Assembly: GCA_035498035.1 (NCBI GenBank)
Contig: DATKAN010000019.1
Location: 1-32,618 of the forward strand
DNA length: 32,618 nucleotides
Direction: 5' to 3'
DNA from: Nitrospiria bacterium
GTDB taxonomy: Bacteria; Nitrospirota; Nitrospiria; JACQBZ01
Position numbers and translations under genes: made by a program. The notes beneath the pieces are model-generated. The model saw only the letters and a program-made list of their open reading frames with translations. It searched no databases and had not been told where the DNA came from. Below, in pieces: positions 7,952 to 15,253 of the stretch (its first letter is position 1; each line of letters starts with the position of its first letter).

Positions 7952-8497
7952 CTATTGCGCCACCAAGTGGCCGCGGCGGTTTTTCTGGTAGCAGGTCTCG
8001 TCATGCTGCGTGCAGACCGGTCGCTCCTCGCCGTAGCTGATGGTCGACAACCGGCCCTTCTCGATCCCCAGCGTGACCAGGTATTGCATCGTGGCCTTGG
8101 CGCGGCGCTCGCCCAGGGCCAGGTTGTACTCGTTGGTCCCCCGTTCATCGCAATGCCCTTCGATCTTGACCCTGGCCTTGGGATTGGCTTTTAGCCAGCG
8201 GGCATCGTTTTCCAGCGCCGCGCGCGCGTCGTCCCGGATATTGTACTTGTCGAAATCAAAATAGGCGTCGACCAGACCCTGCGCCGGGACCTCGGCCTCC
8301 CGGACCACGGGCGTTTCCTCGACCCTCGGAGCGGGCGCGGGTTCGGGGGGCGTCACTTCCGACGGGGGCGCGGGCTTCTCTTCCTGGACAGGCGCCGCGG
8401 CCTTGGTCGTCTCGACCTTCTTCGGGCAAGCCGAGAGTAATAGAACGGTTCCGATTCCACCGATGAGTGCGAGAAAAACGGAAGTGCGGTTATGCAT
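7952..8497 (-). CDS. pal: Peptidoglycan-associated lipoprotein Pal
   Basis: Pal anchors the outer membrane to peptidoglycan and is the outer-membrane partner of TolB. From the ATG at 8497 (AGGAG upstream) the product has 181 residues: a signal peptide ending in LLLSAC (lipobox Cys24), an Ala/Pro/Glu-rich linker to about residue 75, and an OmpA-like peptidoglycan-binding domain with YFDFDKYNIRDDARAAL, KIEGHCDERGTNEYNLALGE and RRAKATMQYLVTLGI. The conserved Asp and Arg that hold meso-DAP in the OmpA-like fold lie within the CDERG and LGERRA segments. A second upstream ATG (8530) would precede the ribosome site and is not preferred. tolB precedes it and cpoB follows 21 bp later, the common gene order. 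Confidence 0.96.
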   Translation of the reverse strand: MHNRTSVFLALIGGIGTVLLLSACPKKVETTKAAAPVQEEKPAPPSEVTPPEPAPAPRVEETPVVREAEVPAQGLVDAYFDFDKYNIRDDARAALENDARWLKANPKARVKIEGHCDERGTNEYNLALGERRAKATMQYLVTLGIEKGRLSTISYGEERPVCTQHDETCYQKNRRGHLVAQ

Positions 8498-8560
8498 AAT
8501 TCCTCTCCTTTCGTTGTTGGATGTGCGCATCGAATTCGAAGATTGAAAGGTTGTTCCGCT

Positions 8561-9871
8561 CTACGGCGACCAGGACGGCCCGTTGTTTTTGGCGCCGCTG
8601 AACGTCAGGCGCTCCACATCCATCCCGTCCGCATTCATCATGAAAAGGTCCCCCTCGCTCGCGCGGGTGGAACTGAAAATCAGGTGCCTGCCGTCGGGAG
8701 ACCAGGTCGGCGATTCGTCCTCGCCGGGACCGTCGGTCAACTGGGCCGTCTTCGACCCGTCGGGCGAGATCGCGCAGACCCGCAGCCGCCCGTCGATACG
8801 GCAGGCGTAGGCGATCGCCGTCCCCTTCGGGGACCAGACCGGCGAGGTGTTGTAATCGCCGTCGAACGTGAGCCGCCGGACATTGGTTCCGTCGGCGTTC
8901 ATCACATAAATCTGCGGGCCGCCCCCGCGATTGGAGGTGAACGCCATCTCGGTCCCGGTGGGAGACCAGGCGGGCGAGAGGTTGTCGCTCTGATCCATCG
9001 TCAGCCGGCGCAACCCCTTGCCTTCCTTGTCGACCCAGTAGATCTGCGCCGGCCCGTCCATCGTGCCGGCAAACACCATCCCCTTCCCCGACGGCGACCA
9101 CGCCGGCGAAATGTTCAGACCGGCATATCCGACCATCTTCCAGAGCCGGCCGCTCATGAGGTCCAGCGTGTAAATGAACGGCGACCCGCCCCGGTAGGAG
9201 GTGTACGTAAGCCAGTTCCCGTCGGGCGACCACCTCGGCGAAAGGTTCAGGCTGCGGTCGTTGGTAATTTTCCGGACATTATACCCGTCATAGTCCATCA
9301 AATACAACTCCTTGTTTCCGGTCAGCAGGGAAGTAAAGGCCACGCGGGTCTCGGCGATGCCCTTCTCGCCGGTATACTGGGAAACAATTTGATCCGAAAA
9401 ACGGTGGATGATGGATCGGAGATACTGGGTCTGCCCCAGATACCGCTTGCCCATCACCAACTGACCGGTCTTGCCGTCGTACACCCGTCCCTCCATCACC
9501 AGGTCCTCCCCATTTTGGGACAGGGTGATCCAGGCGGCGGCCTGAACGTCCTGCTTCCCGGCCTTTTGAATCACGTCGGCCGTGGGCTCCGCTCCGCCGG
9601 CCAATTCCGGAAACGGCGGCGGATGGACCATGCGGAAAATCTGCGAGCGGCGGAGATCGCTTTCGAGGACGGTCCGGATGTCGCTCGTATTCTTCGCCAG
9701 GGTCTCCGGAGCGACCACCTGAAGAAGGGCCAGCGGAATTTTCTCGGACTCCGACCGGGTGGCGCTCAGGAAAACCTCCGCCCCCAGGGCCGGACGGACC
9801 CCGGCCCACAGGACCATGAACAGGAGCGGCAGAACGGATCGTCGAATTCGCAAGATATCCCCGTGCATCAT
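8561..9871 (-). CDS. tolB: Tol-Pal system periplasmic protein TolB
   Basis: TolB is the periplasmic hub that binds Pal and is displaced by TolA. The 436-residue protein has a cleavable signal peptide (LPLLFMVLWAGVRPALGA), an N-terminal alpha/beta domain (residues about 30-165, SDIRTVLESDLRRSQIFRMV and ITLSQNGEDLVMEGRVYD), and a six-bladed propeller with repeated WSPDG/WSPSG/WSPTG/WSPKG signatures, one per blade, running to the last residues. The length is normal for TolB. Two adjacent ATGs (9871, 9868) are possible starts; the ribosome site is weak, and the gene starts only 6 bp after the preceding stop, so coupling with the TolA-like gene is likely. The next gene is pal. Confidence 0.95.
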   Translation of the reverse strand: MMHGDILRIRRSVLPLLFMVLWAGVRPALGAEVFLSATRSESEKIPLALLQVVAPETLAKNTSDIRTVLESDLRRSQIFRMVHPPPFPELAGGAEPTADVIQKAGKQDVQAAAWITLSQNGEDLVMEGRVYDGKTGQLVMGKRYLGQTQYLRSIIHRFSDQIVSQYTGEKGIAETRVAFTSLLTGNKELYLMDYDGYNVRKITNDRSLNLSPRWSPDGNWLTYTSYRGGSPFIYTLDLMSGRLWKMVGYAGLNISPAWSPSGKGMVFAGTMDGPAQIYWVDKEGKGLRRLTMDQSDNLSPAWSPTGTEMAFTSNRGGGPQIYVMNADGTNVRRLTFDGDYNTSPVWSPKGTAIAYACRIDGRLRVCAISPDGSKTAQLTDGPGEDESPTWSPDGRHLIFSSTRASEGDLFMMNADGMDVERLTFSGAKNNGPSWSP

Positions 9872-9877
9872 ACGCGG

Positions 9878-10624
9878 TCAGCTCTTCTTCGTCAGCGCAA
9901 AGCGGAAATGGACGGTCATGGAAGGGTCCCGAAACCCCTGGGGAAAAGGCGGCAAGGGATTGGCCAGATAAACCGCCCGAAGGGCGGCCTGATCAAAGTA
10001 GGCGTTCCCGGAGCTCTTTTCGATCCTCGGATCCCCGACCTTCCCCGTCGAGAACAAAACAAAACCCACGACGGCCTCGGTGGCATCGGCCGTCGTTTCG
10101 AGCGGCGGCGGGGACCAATACAATTCGATCTTCCGTTGGATCATATCCGTATAATACGGGAACTTGAAATCCGGGATCTCGATCTTCGTCTGGAGCTTGG
10201 CCGCCGGGGCGATCGCCGAAACATTCTCGGAAGCGGCGGCATTCGGCGCCGCCGGCGCGGTCTCTTTTTGCGGGGCCGCCTCCGGCGATTTCCGGGGAGC
10301 TCTGGCCGGGGGCGGAACCGTCGCCGCCGGCTTGATCGCCTTCGGGGGCGGTTGAACCGGCGATTTTTTGGCCGCCGGATTAACCCGCACGGACGGCGGT
10401 TTTTGGGCCGGAGGCGGAGGCGCGGCCGGAATCTCCTTGACCGGGGCCGGCGGCGCGGCGGAGGGCTGGGGAAGCGTCACCAGATCTACCTGATACGCAT
10501 GCGGACTGAAGGGGTGCGTCGACCGGCTGAGGGCGAAGGCCAGAAGAACCGCCGCCACCGTCGCATGGAACAGCGTCGACAGGATCAACATCTTTCGGAA
10601 GCCTATGTCCATGTCCTTTTCCAT
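9878..10624 (-). CDS. TolA/TonB-like energy-transducing protein
   Basis: This occupies the tolA slot between tolR and tolB. The protein has one N-terminal membrane anchor (about residues 12-32, MLILSTLFHATVAAVLLAFAL), a Pro/Ala/Lys-rich periplasm-spanning region (residues about 50-160), and a C-terminal TonB/TolA-type domain with GFVLFSTGKVGDPRIEKSSG, YFDQAALRAVYLANPLPPFPQGF and a final beta strand MTVHFRFAL. It should couple the TolQR proton channel to the outer membrane. At 248 residues it is shorter than enterobacterial TolA and lacks a long alpha-helical domain II, so by sequence it is TonB-like. Function as TolA is inferred from context. ATGs at 10624 and 10612 are both possible starts. 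Confidence 0.85.
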   Translation of the reverse strand: MEKDMDIGFRKMLILSTLFHATVAAVLLAFALSRSTHPFSPHAYQVDLVTLPQPSAAPPAPVKEIPAAPPPPAQKPPSVRVNPAAKKSPVQPPPKAIKPAATVPPPARAPRKSPEAAPQKETAPAAPNAAASENVSAIAPAAKLQTKIEIPDFKFPYYTDMIQRKIELYWSPPPLETTADATEAVVGFVLFSTGKVGDPRIEKSSGNAYFDQAALRAVYLANPLPPFPQGFRDPSMTVHFRFALTKKS

Positions 10625-10678
10625 TTCCGACCCCGCCTTCCCTGCGCCTCGTCGCTTCGCAGATCATCGGGGGAAAAC

Positions 10679-11104
10679 CTACCTTTGTCCATCGCGGCGG
10701 GTTTCCGCGGCGGGTTCGGTGACCATCCCCAGCCGTTCGATTCCCGCGCGCTTGACCGTATCCATCACCTGGACCACCACCCCGTAGGGCACCTGGCGAT
10801 CCGCGCGCAGATAAATCGAAACCTGCGGCGACCGTCCCTTCAAGGTCTCCAGGGCCCCCAGCAAGCGATCGAGCGAAACCGCGTCCTTATCCAGAAAGAT
10901 CTCCCGCTGCTTGTTCACGGTCAGGACGACCCGCTCTTCCGGCGCGATGGTGTTCGTGGCCGTACGGGGCAGATCGATGTCCAGCCCGCGATACAGAAGC
11001 GGCGCCGTGACCATGAAGATGACCAGCAGCACCAGGACCACGTCCACCAGCGGAACGACGTTGATTTCGGACATGAGCCGGCGGCCCTGCGTCCCGTTGG
11101 TCAT
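10679..11104 (-). CDS. tolR: TolR/ExbD-family biopolymer transport protein
   Basis: TolR is the small component of the TolQR proton-driven motor. The 141-residue product has a short cytoplasmic start, a single TM helix (SEINVVPLVDVVLVLLVIFMV) in which the conserved proton-carrying Asp sits (PLVDVVLVL), and a periplasmic domain with VNKQREIFLDKD and VSIYLRADRQVPYGVVVQVMDTVKRAG, typical of the family. Its ATG overlaps the tolQ stop by 4 bp. ExbD and TolR are close homologues; tolB, pal and cpoB downstream decide for TolR. Confidence 0.93.
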   Translation of the reverse strand: MTNGTQGRRLMSEINVVPLVDVVLVLLVIFMVTAPLLYRGLDIDLPRTATNTIAPEERVVLTVNKQREIFLDKDAVSLDRLLGALETLKGRSPQVSIYLRADRQVPYGVVVQVMDTVKRAGIERLGMVTEPAAETRRDGQR

Positions 11105-11868
11105 TTGGAACCGACCCGCCCCGCGCCGACCTTGTCGGCACCCGCGACCCGCGAGGCCCCGGACGAACCCGCCCGTTCCTCGACGAGGCTCAGGAACTCG
11201 GTCGAGAACGTTTCCATCCCGGAGGCCATCACCCGGATCCGGCTGACGTAATAATTGTAGGCGACGACGGCCGGGATGGCTGCGAGGAGGCCGGCCGCGG
11301 TGGCCACCAAGGCCTCCGAAACACCCGGGGCCACGGCCGTGATGCTGGCCGTACCCTGACGGCTGATGCCCTGAAAGGCCGAGATGATTCCCAGCACGGT
11401 TCCGAAAAGGCCGATGAAGGGGGAGACGTTTCCCGTCGTGGCCAGAAACGAAAGATAGGACTCGAGCCCCCCGACTTGCTCATCCACCGATCGTTTTAAG
11501 GTCCGTTCGAGTATTTTCAGACCGGCCGCCCCCCCCGGCCCCTCGACGGCACGCAGATCGTCCCCCGATTTCAAGGCGAAGCCGGGATCAAGGCGCTCCA
11601 TTCCGGCCAGGAATATCCGGGCGACCGGGGACCGGCGGAATCGCGAGGCGGTTTTTCGAAGCTCGACCAGGTTATCCACCTTCCAGTACAGCGCGAAGAA
11701 GCGTTTGTCCTCCGCCGCGGCCTTGCGAAATAAAAAGAATTTCTGGAAGATGATGGCCCACGAAACGAGAGAGAAGATCAGGAGGACGATCAAAACGGCC
11801 TGGGTGATGATGCTGGCGGAAAGAACGAGGTCGAAGACGCTGGTATCGATCGAATCCAGAAGCGGCAC
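11101..11868 (-). CDS. tolQ: TolQ/ExbB-family proton channel protein
   Basis: TolQ forms the proton channel with TolR. It has a first TM helix (AVLIVLLIFSLVSWAIIFQKFFLF), a cytoplasmic loop with GLESYLSFLATTGNVSPFIGLFGTVLGIISAFQGI, and a last TM hairpin (GVSEALVATAAGLLAAIPAVVAYNYY), all diagnostic of MotA/TolQ/ExbB. I place the start at the GTG at 11868, behind GAGGAG (11872-11877). The upstream in-frame ATG (11907) is only two bases from a TATAAT box, so a transcript from that promoter would begin downstream of it. The GTG form has 255 residues. The SD-to-GTG spacing (3 nt) is short, so this choice is probable rather than certain. Confidence 0.93.
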   Translation of the reverse strand: MPLLDSIDTSVFDLVLSASIITQAVLIVLLIFSLVSWAIIFQKFFLFRKAAAEDKRFFALYWKVDNLVELRKTASRFRRSPVARIFLAGMERLDPGFALKSGDDLRAVEGPGGAAGLKILERTLKRSVDEQVGGLESYLSFLATTGNVSPFIGLFGTVLGIISAFQGISRQGTASITAVAPGVSEALVATAAGLLAAIPAVVAYNYYVSRIRVMASGMETFSTEFLSLVEERAGSSGASRVAGADKVGAGRVGSK

Positions 11869-11884
11869 ATTCTCCTCAAAAGCG

Positions 11885-11903
11885 GCCGCTCCCGGGGAGC
11901 GGC
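11885..11903 (-). promoter_or_regulatory. Leader hairpin before tolQ
   Basis: A perfect 8-bp stem, GCCGCTCC and GGAGCGGC on a 3-base loop, sits between the predicted transcription start and the GAGGAG ribosome site of tolQ. It would form at the very 5' end of the transcript, where it could stabilise the long mRNA. The fold is visible; the role is inference. Confidence 0.5.
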
Positions 11904-11908
11904 GCATG

Positions 11909-11937
11909 ATTATAAGATATAATGACGACGATGAAAA
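11909..11937 (-). promoter_or_regulatory. Predicted sigma70 promoter of the tol-mutL-rodZ gene train
   Basis: On the minus strand, TTTTCA (11937-11932) is separated by 17 bases from a perfect TATAAT (11914-11909). The -35 box abuts the encoded CCA end of tRNA-Asp at 11938, so the promoter fills the whole space between the tRNA and tolQ. The predicted start is near 11902. Confidence 0.65.
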
Positions 11938-12014
11938 TGGCGGGGCCGGCGGGGCTCGAACCCGTGACCTCCGGCGTGACAGGCCGGCGTTCTAACCAGC
12001 TGAACTACGGCCCC
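11938..12014 (-). tRNA. tRNA-Asp (anticodon GTC)
   Basis: Read on the minus strand, the acceptor stem GGGGCCG pairs with CGGCCCC. The anticodon stem GCCGG/CCGGC holds loop CTGTCAC with anticodon GTC. The T stem contains CGGGTTCGAGCCCCG, the discriminator is G as expected for Asp, and CCA is encoded. It is 77 nt long. It lies 127 bp after tRNA-Val and immediately before the tolQ promoter. Confidence 0.96.
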
Positions 12015-12141
12015 GACATTAACTTCTTCCTAACGAACGGAGCGATGGCACAATAGAGGATTGGACCGCATTCTCGCCCGTGTTCTTCCAATGATCTGTG
12101 ACTCCACTGCTCCGATGCTCTGCTTCCCCGAAGAAGAAGCA

Positions 12142-12214
12142 TAGGCGGAAGGCGACTTGAACGCCTGACCTTCCCGGTGTAAGCGGGATGCTCTGCCAAC
12201 TGAGCTATCCGCCC
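12142..12214 (-). tRNA. tRNA-Val (anticodon TAC)
   Basis: Minus-strand cloverleaf: acceptor GGGCGGA with TCCGCCT (G1-U72 wobble), D stem GCTC/GAGC, anticodon stem TCCCG/CGGGA with loop CTTACAC giving anticodon TAC, and T stem AGGCG/CGCCT. The discriminator is A, and the following bases are TGC, so CCA is not encoded, unlike the Thr and Asp tRNAs in this window. It probably shares a transcript with tRNA-Asp. Confidence 0.95.
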
Positions 12215-12223
12215 TTATTATAA

Positions 12224-12320
12224 CTGGGGGCCCGTGCGGCAAAATCGGGAAAGGTCCTCCGATGCCCCCAGACCCCGCGCCTCTCACGGCACAGCCGTGA
12301 TCCAGATCATTTTATCTGGA
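12224..12320. repeat. Cluster of three inverted repeats between tRNA-Val and the propeller gene
   Basis: Three perfect inverted repeats follow one another. CTGGGGGC (12224-12231) pairs with GCCCCCAG (12264-12271). TCACGGC-ACA-GCCGTGA occupies 12284-12300. TCCAGAT and ATCTGGA flank a 6-base loop at 12301-12320, with no gap after the previous hairpin. No T-run follows on either strand, so they are not simple terminators. The last one lies roughly 50-70 bp before the predicted start of the propeller gene and is a candidate regulator site. Confidence 0.6.
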
Positions 12321-12337
12321 GCCAAATTAGTGCGGCA

Positions 12338-12366
12338 TTGCAATAAAAGGACGAGTCGCGTAAAAT
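12338..12366 (+). promoter_or_regulatory. Predicted sigma70 promoter of the propeller lipoprotein gene
   Basis: TTGCAA (12338-12343), a 17-base spacer and TAAAAT (12361-12366). The predicted start is near 12373, leaving a leader of about 75 nt before the ATG at 12449. Confidence 0.5.
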
Positions 12367-12448
12367 ATTAACAACTTTGCCCTAATTTGTCAACCCAAAT
12401 GATCGCCCGTTTTTCGACGGAGAGGCGGGTCTCGGGAGAAATATTGAA

Positions 12449-13630
12449 ATGGGTTATGCGCGTTTGGCCGCTTGGATCGTCCTGACCGCGCTGTCGGATT
12501 TCGTCCTCGTCGCGTGCGACGCGAAGACGCCGCCGGCCCCTCCCTCCGGGAATCCCGCCGCGGACTCCAAGGGCGCCGTCCCGCAAGAAGAGGCCTGGAC
12601 GAATTTCACCACCGGCGCGAACGTGAAGGCGATGGCGCTGGAGGGCGATCATCTCTGGATGGGCCTGCCCAATGGGATCATCCGCTACGACACGGGCACG
12701 CTCGACAGCCACGAGGTGTTCACGCCCGCCTCCACGCAGGGCGGGCTTTTGAGCAAGGGGATCTACACGCTGAAGGTGGATCGGCAGGGCCTCAAATGGA
12801 TCGGGACCTACGGCGGCGGGTTGACCCTGTTCGACGGGAAGACCTGGAAGACCTATACCGTCGCGGACGGCCTCGGGGACCAGTGGATCTACGACATCGT
12901 GTTCGACGGGGCCCAGGCCTGGATCGCCACCTGGAAGGGCGTCAGCGTCTTCGACGGAAAACGGTTCAAGAACTACACCGAGAAGGACGGCCTGATCGAT
13001 AAATGGGTCTACGCCATCGCGCTGGACCACGACCACGTGTTCTGGTTCGGCACCGAGTCGGGGGTGAACCGCTTCGACGGAAAAACCTGGTCCGCTTACA
13101 CGCACAAGGACGGCCTGGGCGCCGACGTTGAGGCGAGGACCCCGGGCGATCCGGTCCCGCCGGCGCCTTCCGAAGCGGCCGTCTCGGGCCTCCCCCCGTC
13201 CGAGTCGGCGGACTACGGCTCGACCGGCTCGCCGTCCATGCACCACCACATGGGTCCCGGCAAGAGGAACGTCGGCTCCAACCCGAACTTCGTCATCGCG
13301 GCGACGGTGGGGCCCGACAACGCCAAATGGTTCGGGACCTGGGGGACCGGCCTCTCGCGTTTCGATGGAAAGACCTGGACGACCTTCACGAAAAAAGACG
13401 GCCTGGGTGGAAATTTCATCCATACGCTGGCCGTGGATTCCGACGGCTTGATCTGGGCCGGCACCAACGGCGGCGCCAGCTGGTACGACGGAAAACGTTG
13501 GCGGAACTTTTCCCAGGCCGACGGGCTGGTGGACAACAACGTCTTCTCGATCGTCTTCGACGACAAGGGCGACCGCTGGTTCGGGACCTGGCGGGGACTG
13601 AGCCGCCACCATGGAAAATTGCCGTCCTGA
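12449..13630 (+). CDS. Two-component-regulator-type beta-propeller lipoprotein
   Basis: A predicted exported lipoprotein of 393 residues. The hydrophobic start ends in a lipobox-like FVLVAC (Cys23). The rest consists of repeated blades with signatures such as W-I-G-T-x-G-G-G-L-x-x-F-D-G-K-x-W and Y-T-x-x-D-G-L, as in the Reg_prop sensor propellers, but no kinase or output domain follows. The propeller therefore stands alone. Between blades, about residues 225-275, is a Pro/Ser-rich insertion with SMHHHMGPG, a His/Met cluster that could bind a metal. The ligand is unknown. A GGGAG ribosome site lies about 9 nt before the ATG. It has its own promoter, diverges from tRNA-Val, and is followed 9 bp later by the pseudouridine synthase gene. 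Confidence 0.75.
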   Translation: MGYARLAAWIVLTALSDFVLVACDAKTPPAPPSGNPAADSKGAVPQEEAWTNFTTGANVKAMALEGDHLWMGLPNGIIRYDTGTLDSHEVFTPASTQGGLLSKGIYTLKVDRQGLKWIGTYGGGLTLFDGKTWKTYTVADGLGDQWIYDIVFDGAQAWIATWKGVSVFDGKRFKNYTEKDGLIDKWVYAIALDHDHVFWFGTESGVNRFDGKTWSAYTHKDGLGADVEARTPGDPVPPAPSEAAVSGLPPSESADYGSTGSPSMHHHMGPGKRNVGSNPNFVIAATVGPDNAKWFGTWGTGLSRFDGKTWTTFTKKDGLGGNFIHTLAVDSDGLIWAGTNGGASWYDGKRWRNFSQADGLVDNNVFSIVFDDKGDRWFGTWRGLSRHHGKLPS

Positions 13631-13639
13631 TCAAAAAGA

Positions 13640-14407
13640 ATGAATCGGGCCCAGGGAATCAAACCGCAACGCTCTTCACAGCGACGCCGTCCCCTTCCCA
13701 ACGTCAGCCTCTCGCGCGCGCTGTCCAAGCTGGGATTCGCCTCCCGCACGCAGGCCCGCGACCTGATCCGGTCCGGCCGCGTCGCCGTCAACGGAAAAGT
13801 GCTCACCAATCCCGAGGTCCGGGTCCATCCCGAGCGCGAAATCATCGCCGTGGACGGGAAGACGGTCGCCCGCGGACGGCGCCTATATATAATGATGCAC
13901 AAACCGAGCGGTTACGTCACGACCCGCTCGGACGAGCGCGGCCGATCCACCGTCTACGATCTGCTCAAGGACCGGGACCGCTGGCTCTTCCCGGTCGGCC
14001 GGCTCGACCGGGACAGCCGCGGGCTTCTCCTCTTCACCAACGACACGAAATGGGCCGACGCGCTGATGGACCCGGCCTCGAAGGTCGCAAAGACCTACGA
14101 GCTTCGGCTCGACCGCGAGATGGAGGATCGGGACATGGACGGTTTTCGTGCCGGCGTGACTCTCGATGACGGCGAACGGACGCGTCCGGCGAAGATCCGG
14201 CGGCTCGACCGCGCGGACGGCCCGTGGGTCGAGGCCGCGATCACGGAGGGCAAAAACCGCCAGCTACGACGGATGATGGCCGCGCTCGGATACGACGTGA
14301 AGGCCCTCGTCCGGACCCGGATCGGACCGCTTTCACTCGAGGGTCTGAAAGAAGGTTCGATCCGTCCGCTGACCGATCGGGAAGTCCAGTCACTAAAACT
14401 CACCTGA
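13640..14407 (+). CDS. rRNA pseudouridine synthase, RsuA/RluB/RluE family
   Basis: It converts specific rRNA uridines to pseudouridine. After a basic N-terminus, residues 23-70 form an S4 RNA-binding domain (LSRALSKLGFASRTQARDLI, GRVAVNGKV). The catalytic domain carries KPSGYVTT, then GRLDRDSRGLLLFTND with the nucleophilic Asp in GRLD, and ITEGKNRQLRRM near the end, all hallmarks of the RsuA/RluB group. RluB (23S U2605) is the most common member with this layout, but the target cannot be fixed from sequence, so no symbol is assigned. The start codon has no strong ribosome site. The gene begins 9 bp after the propeller gene and is probably cotranscribed with it. Confidence 0.9.
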   Translation: MNRAQGIKPQRSSQRRRPLPNVSLSRALSKLGFASRTQARDLIRSGRVAVNGKVLTNPEVRVHPEREIIAVDGKTVARGRRLYIMMHKPSGYVTTRSDERGRSTVYDLLKDRDRWLFPVGRLDRDSRGLLLFTNDTKWADALMDPASKVAKTYELRLDREMEDRDMDGFRAGVTLDDGERTRPAKIRRLDRADGPWVEAAITEGKNRQLRRMMAALGYDVKALVRTRIGPLSLEGLKEGSIRPLTDREVQSLKLT

Positions 14408-14478
14408 ACGCCCGTTCATGCAGCCATATTGAGGCCCTTATTTCTCCCCGTCAGCCTATGCAACCGGCGATCCTCGGG

Positions 14479-14507
14479 TTGCCGGATACCCCGGTCTGAT
14501 CTATACT
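14479..14507 (+). promoter_or_regulatory. Predicted sigma70 promoter of the DUF2157 cassette
   Basis: TTGCCG (14479-14484), exactly 17 bases, then TATACT (14502-14507). The predicted start is near 14514, about 40 nt before the DUF2157 start codon. The intergenic segment 14408-14554 contains nothing else I can name apart from a weak CAACC/GGTTG inverted repeat that overlaps the -35 box. Confidence 0.6.
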
Positions 14508-14554
14508 GAAGTTGAGATGCGCTCCGGACCCGGAATATCCATTGTCCCAACGAT

Positions 14555-15247
14555 ATGATCGCCCCCAACCCAAAACTTGTCGAAAATCTAAAGACCTCAT
14601 TAGCCCAAGGAAAGTCAAAAGAGGATATTTATAAAGAACTCCTTGCCCAGGGATGGACGATTGAGGCGATCCAGGAAAGTTTTAATTCAATCGACGTCGA
14701 CCGGGAAAAAGAAGATACATCAAAAAACTTCATCCATACAGTTGTAATTATTGCTGCCTACCTTGTGGGGGCGGGTATTTTTTCCTTCATAGCGGCAAAT
14801 TGGCCGGCGATGCCCCGACCCATGAAAATTTCGACCATTCTTGTCTCAATGATCGTGTCTTACACCACGGGGTGGTTTCTGAAAGAAAAACTAAACTTCC
14901 CCAAAACCGGGCTGGGGTTGTTCCTGCTTGGCAACATCATTTACGGAGCGGGGATATTTTTAGTCGCACAAATGTTTAATATCCGGGCCAACTGGCCCGA
15001 TGGTTTTATATTATGGATGATCGGCACGATTGCGATGGCCTTTGCGGTCGAGGTCTATTCATTATTCTATCTGGCCATTCTACTAGGCATCATCGCATTA
15101 GTCGGACAACCCTCTCGAATTTATTTTGGCTTTGGATATTTCCTTCTCACCTCTTCCGTCTTGCTTCTTGTCGCAACCCTGATCACCTTTGTGACCGGAT
15201 TCCTCGTTCGCAAGAAAATGCCGCCGGAGCTTAACGAATTCTACTAG
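14555..15247 (+). CDS. DUF2157 domain integral membrane protein
   Basis: A 230-residue inner-membrane protein. Residues 1-45 form a soluble helical segment (LVENLKTSLAQGKSKEDIYKEL). About six hydrophobic helices follow, including HTVVIIAAYLVGAGIFSFIAANW, whose GAGIFSFIAANWPAMP stretch is typical of DUF2157. The biochemical function is unknown. It heads a three-gene cassette with the next two membrane genes (6 bp and 13 bp gaps). DUF2157, DUF4401 and GDYXXLXY proteins are known to occur together, which supports the assignment. Base composition falls visibly here compared with the genes on both sides, and codons end in A/T more often. Confidence 0.78.
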   Translation: MIAPNPKLVENLKTSLAQGKSKEDIYKELLAQGWTIEAIQESFNSIDVDREKEDTSKNFIHTVVIIAAYLVGAGIFSFIAANWPAMPRPMKISTILVSMIVSYTTGWFLKEKLNFPKTGLGLFLLGNIIYGAGIFLVAQMFNIRANWPDGFILWMIGTIAMAFAVEVYSLFYLAILLGIIALVGQPSRIYFGFGYFLLTSSVLLLVATLITFVTGFLVRKKMPPELNEFY

Positions 15248-15253
15248 ATCATT

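Noticed and set aside
8492-11251. Very long plus-strand open frame (919 codons)
   Set aside because: It is antisense to tolB, the TolA-like gene and tolR, which all have clear family motifs. Its Arg/Gly-rich translation is what GC-rich codon bias produces on the opposite strand.
12015-12141. Spacer between tRNA-Val and tRNA-Asp considered as a third, degenerate tRNA
   Set aside because: No acceptor, D or T arm can be formed in the right order; only scattered short inverted repeats are present.
12217-12222. TATAAT box just upstream of tRNA-Val
   Set aside because: It is only 2 bases from the mature 5' end, so transcription would start inside the tRNA; no -35 at proper spacing. It is probably fortuitous.
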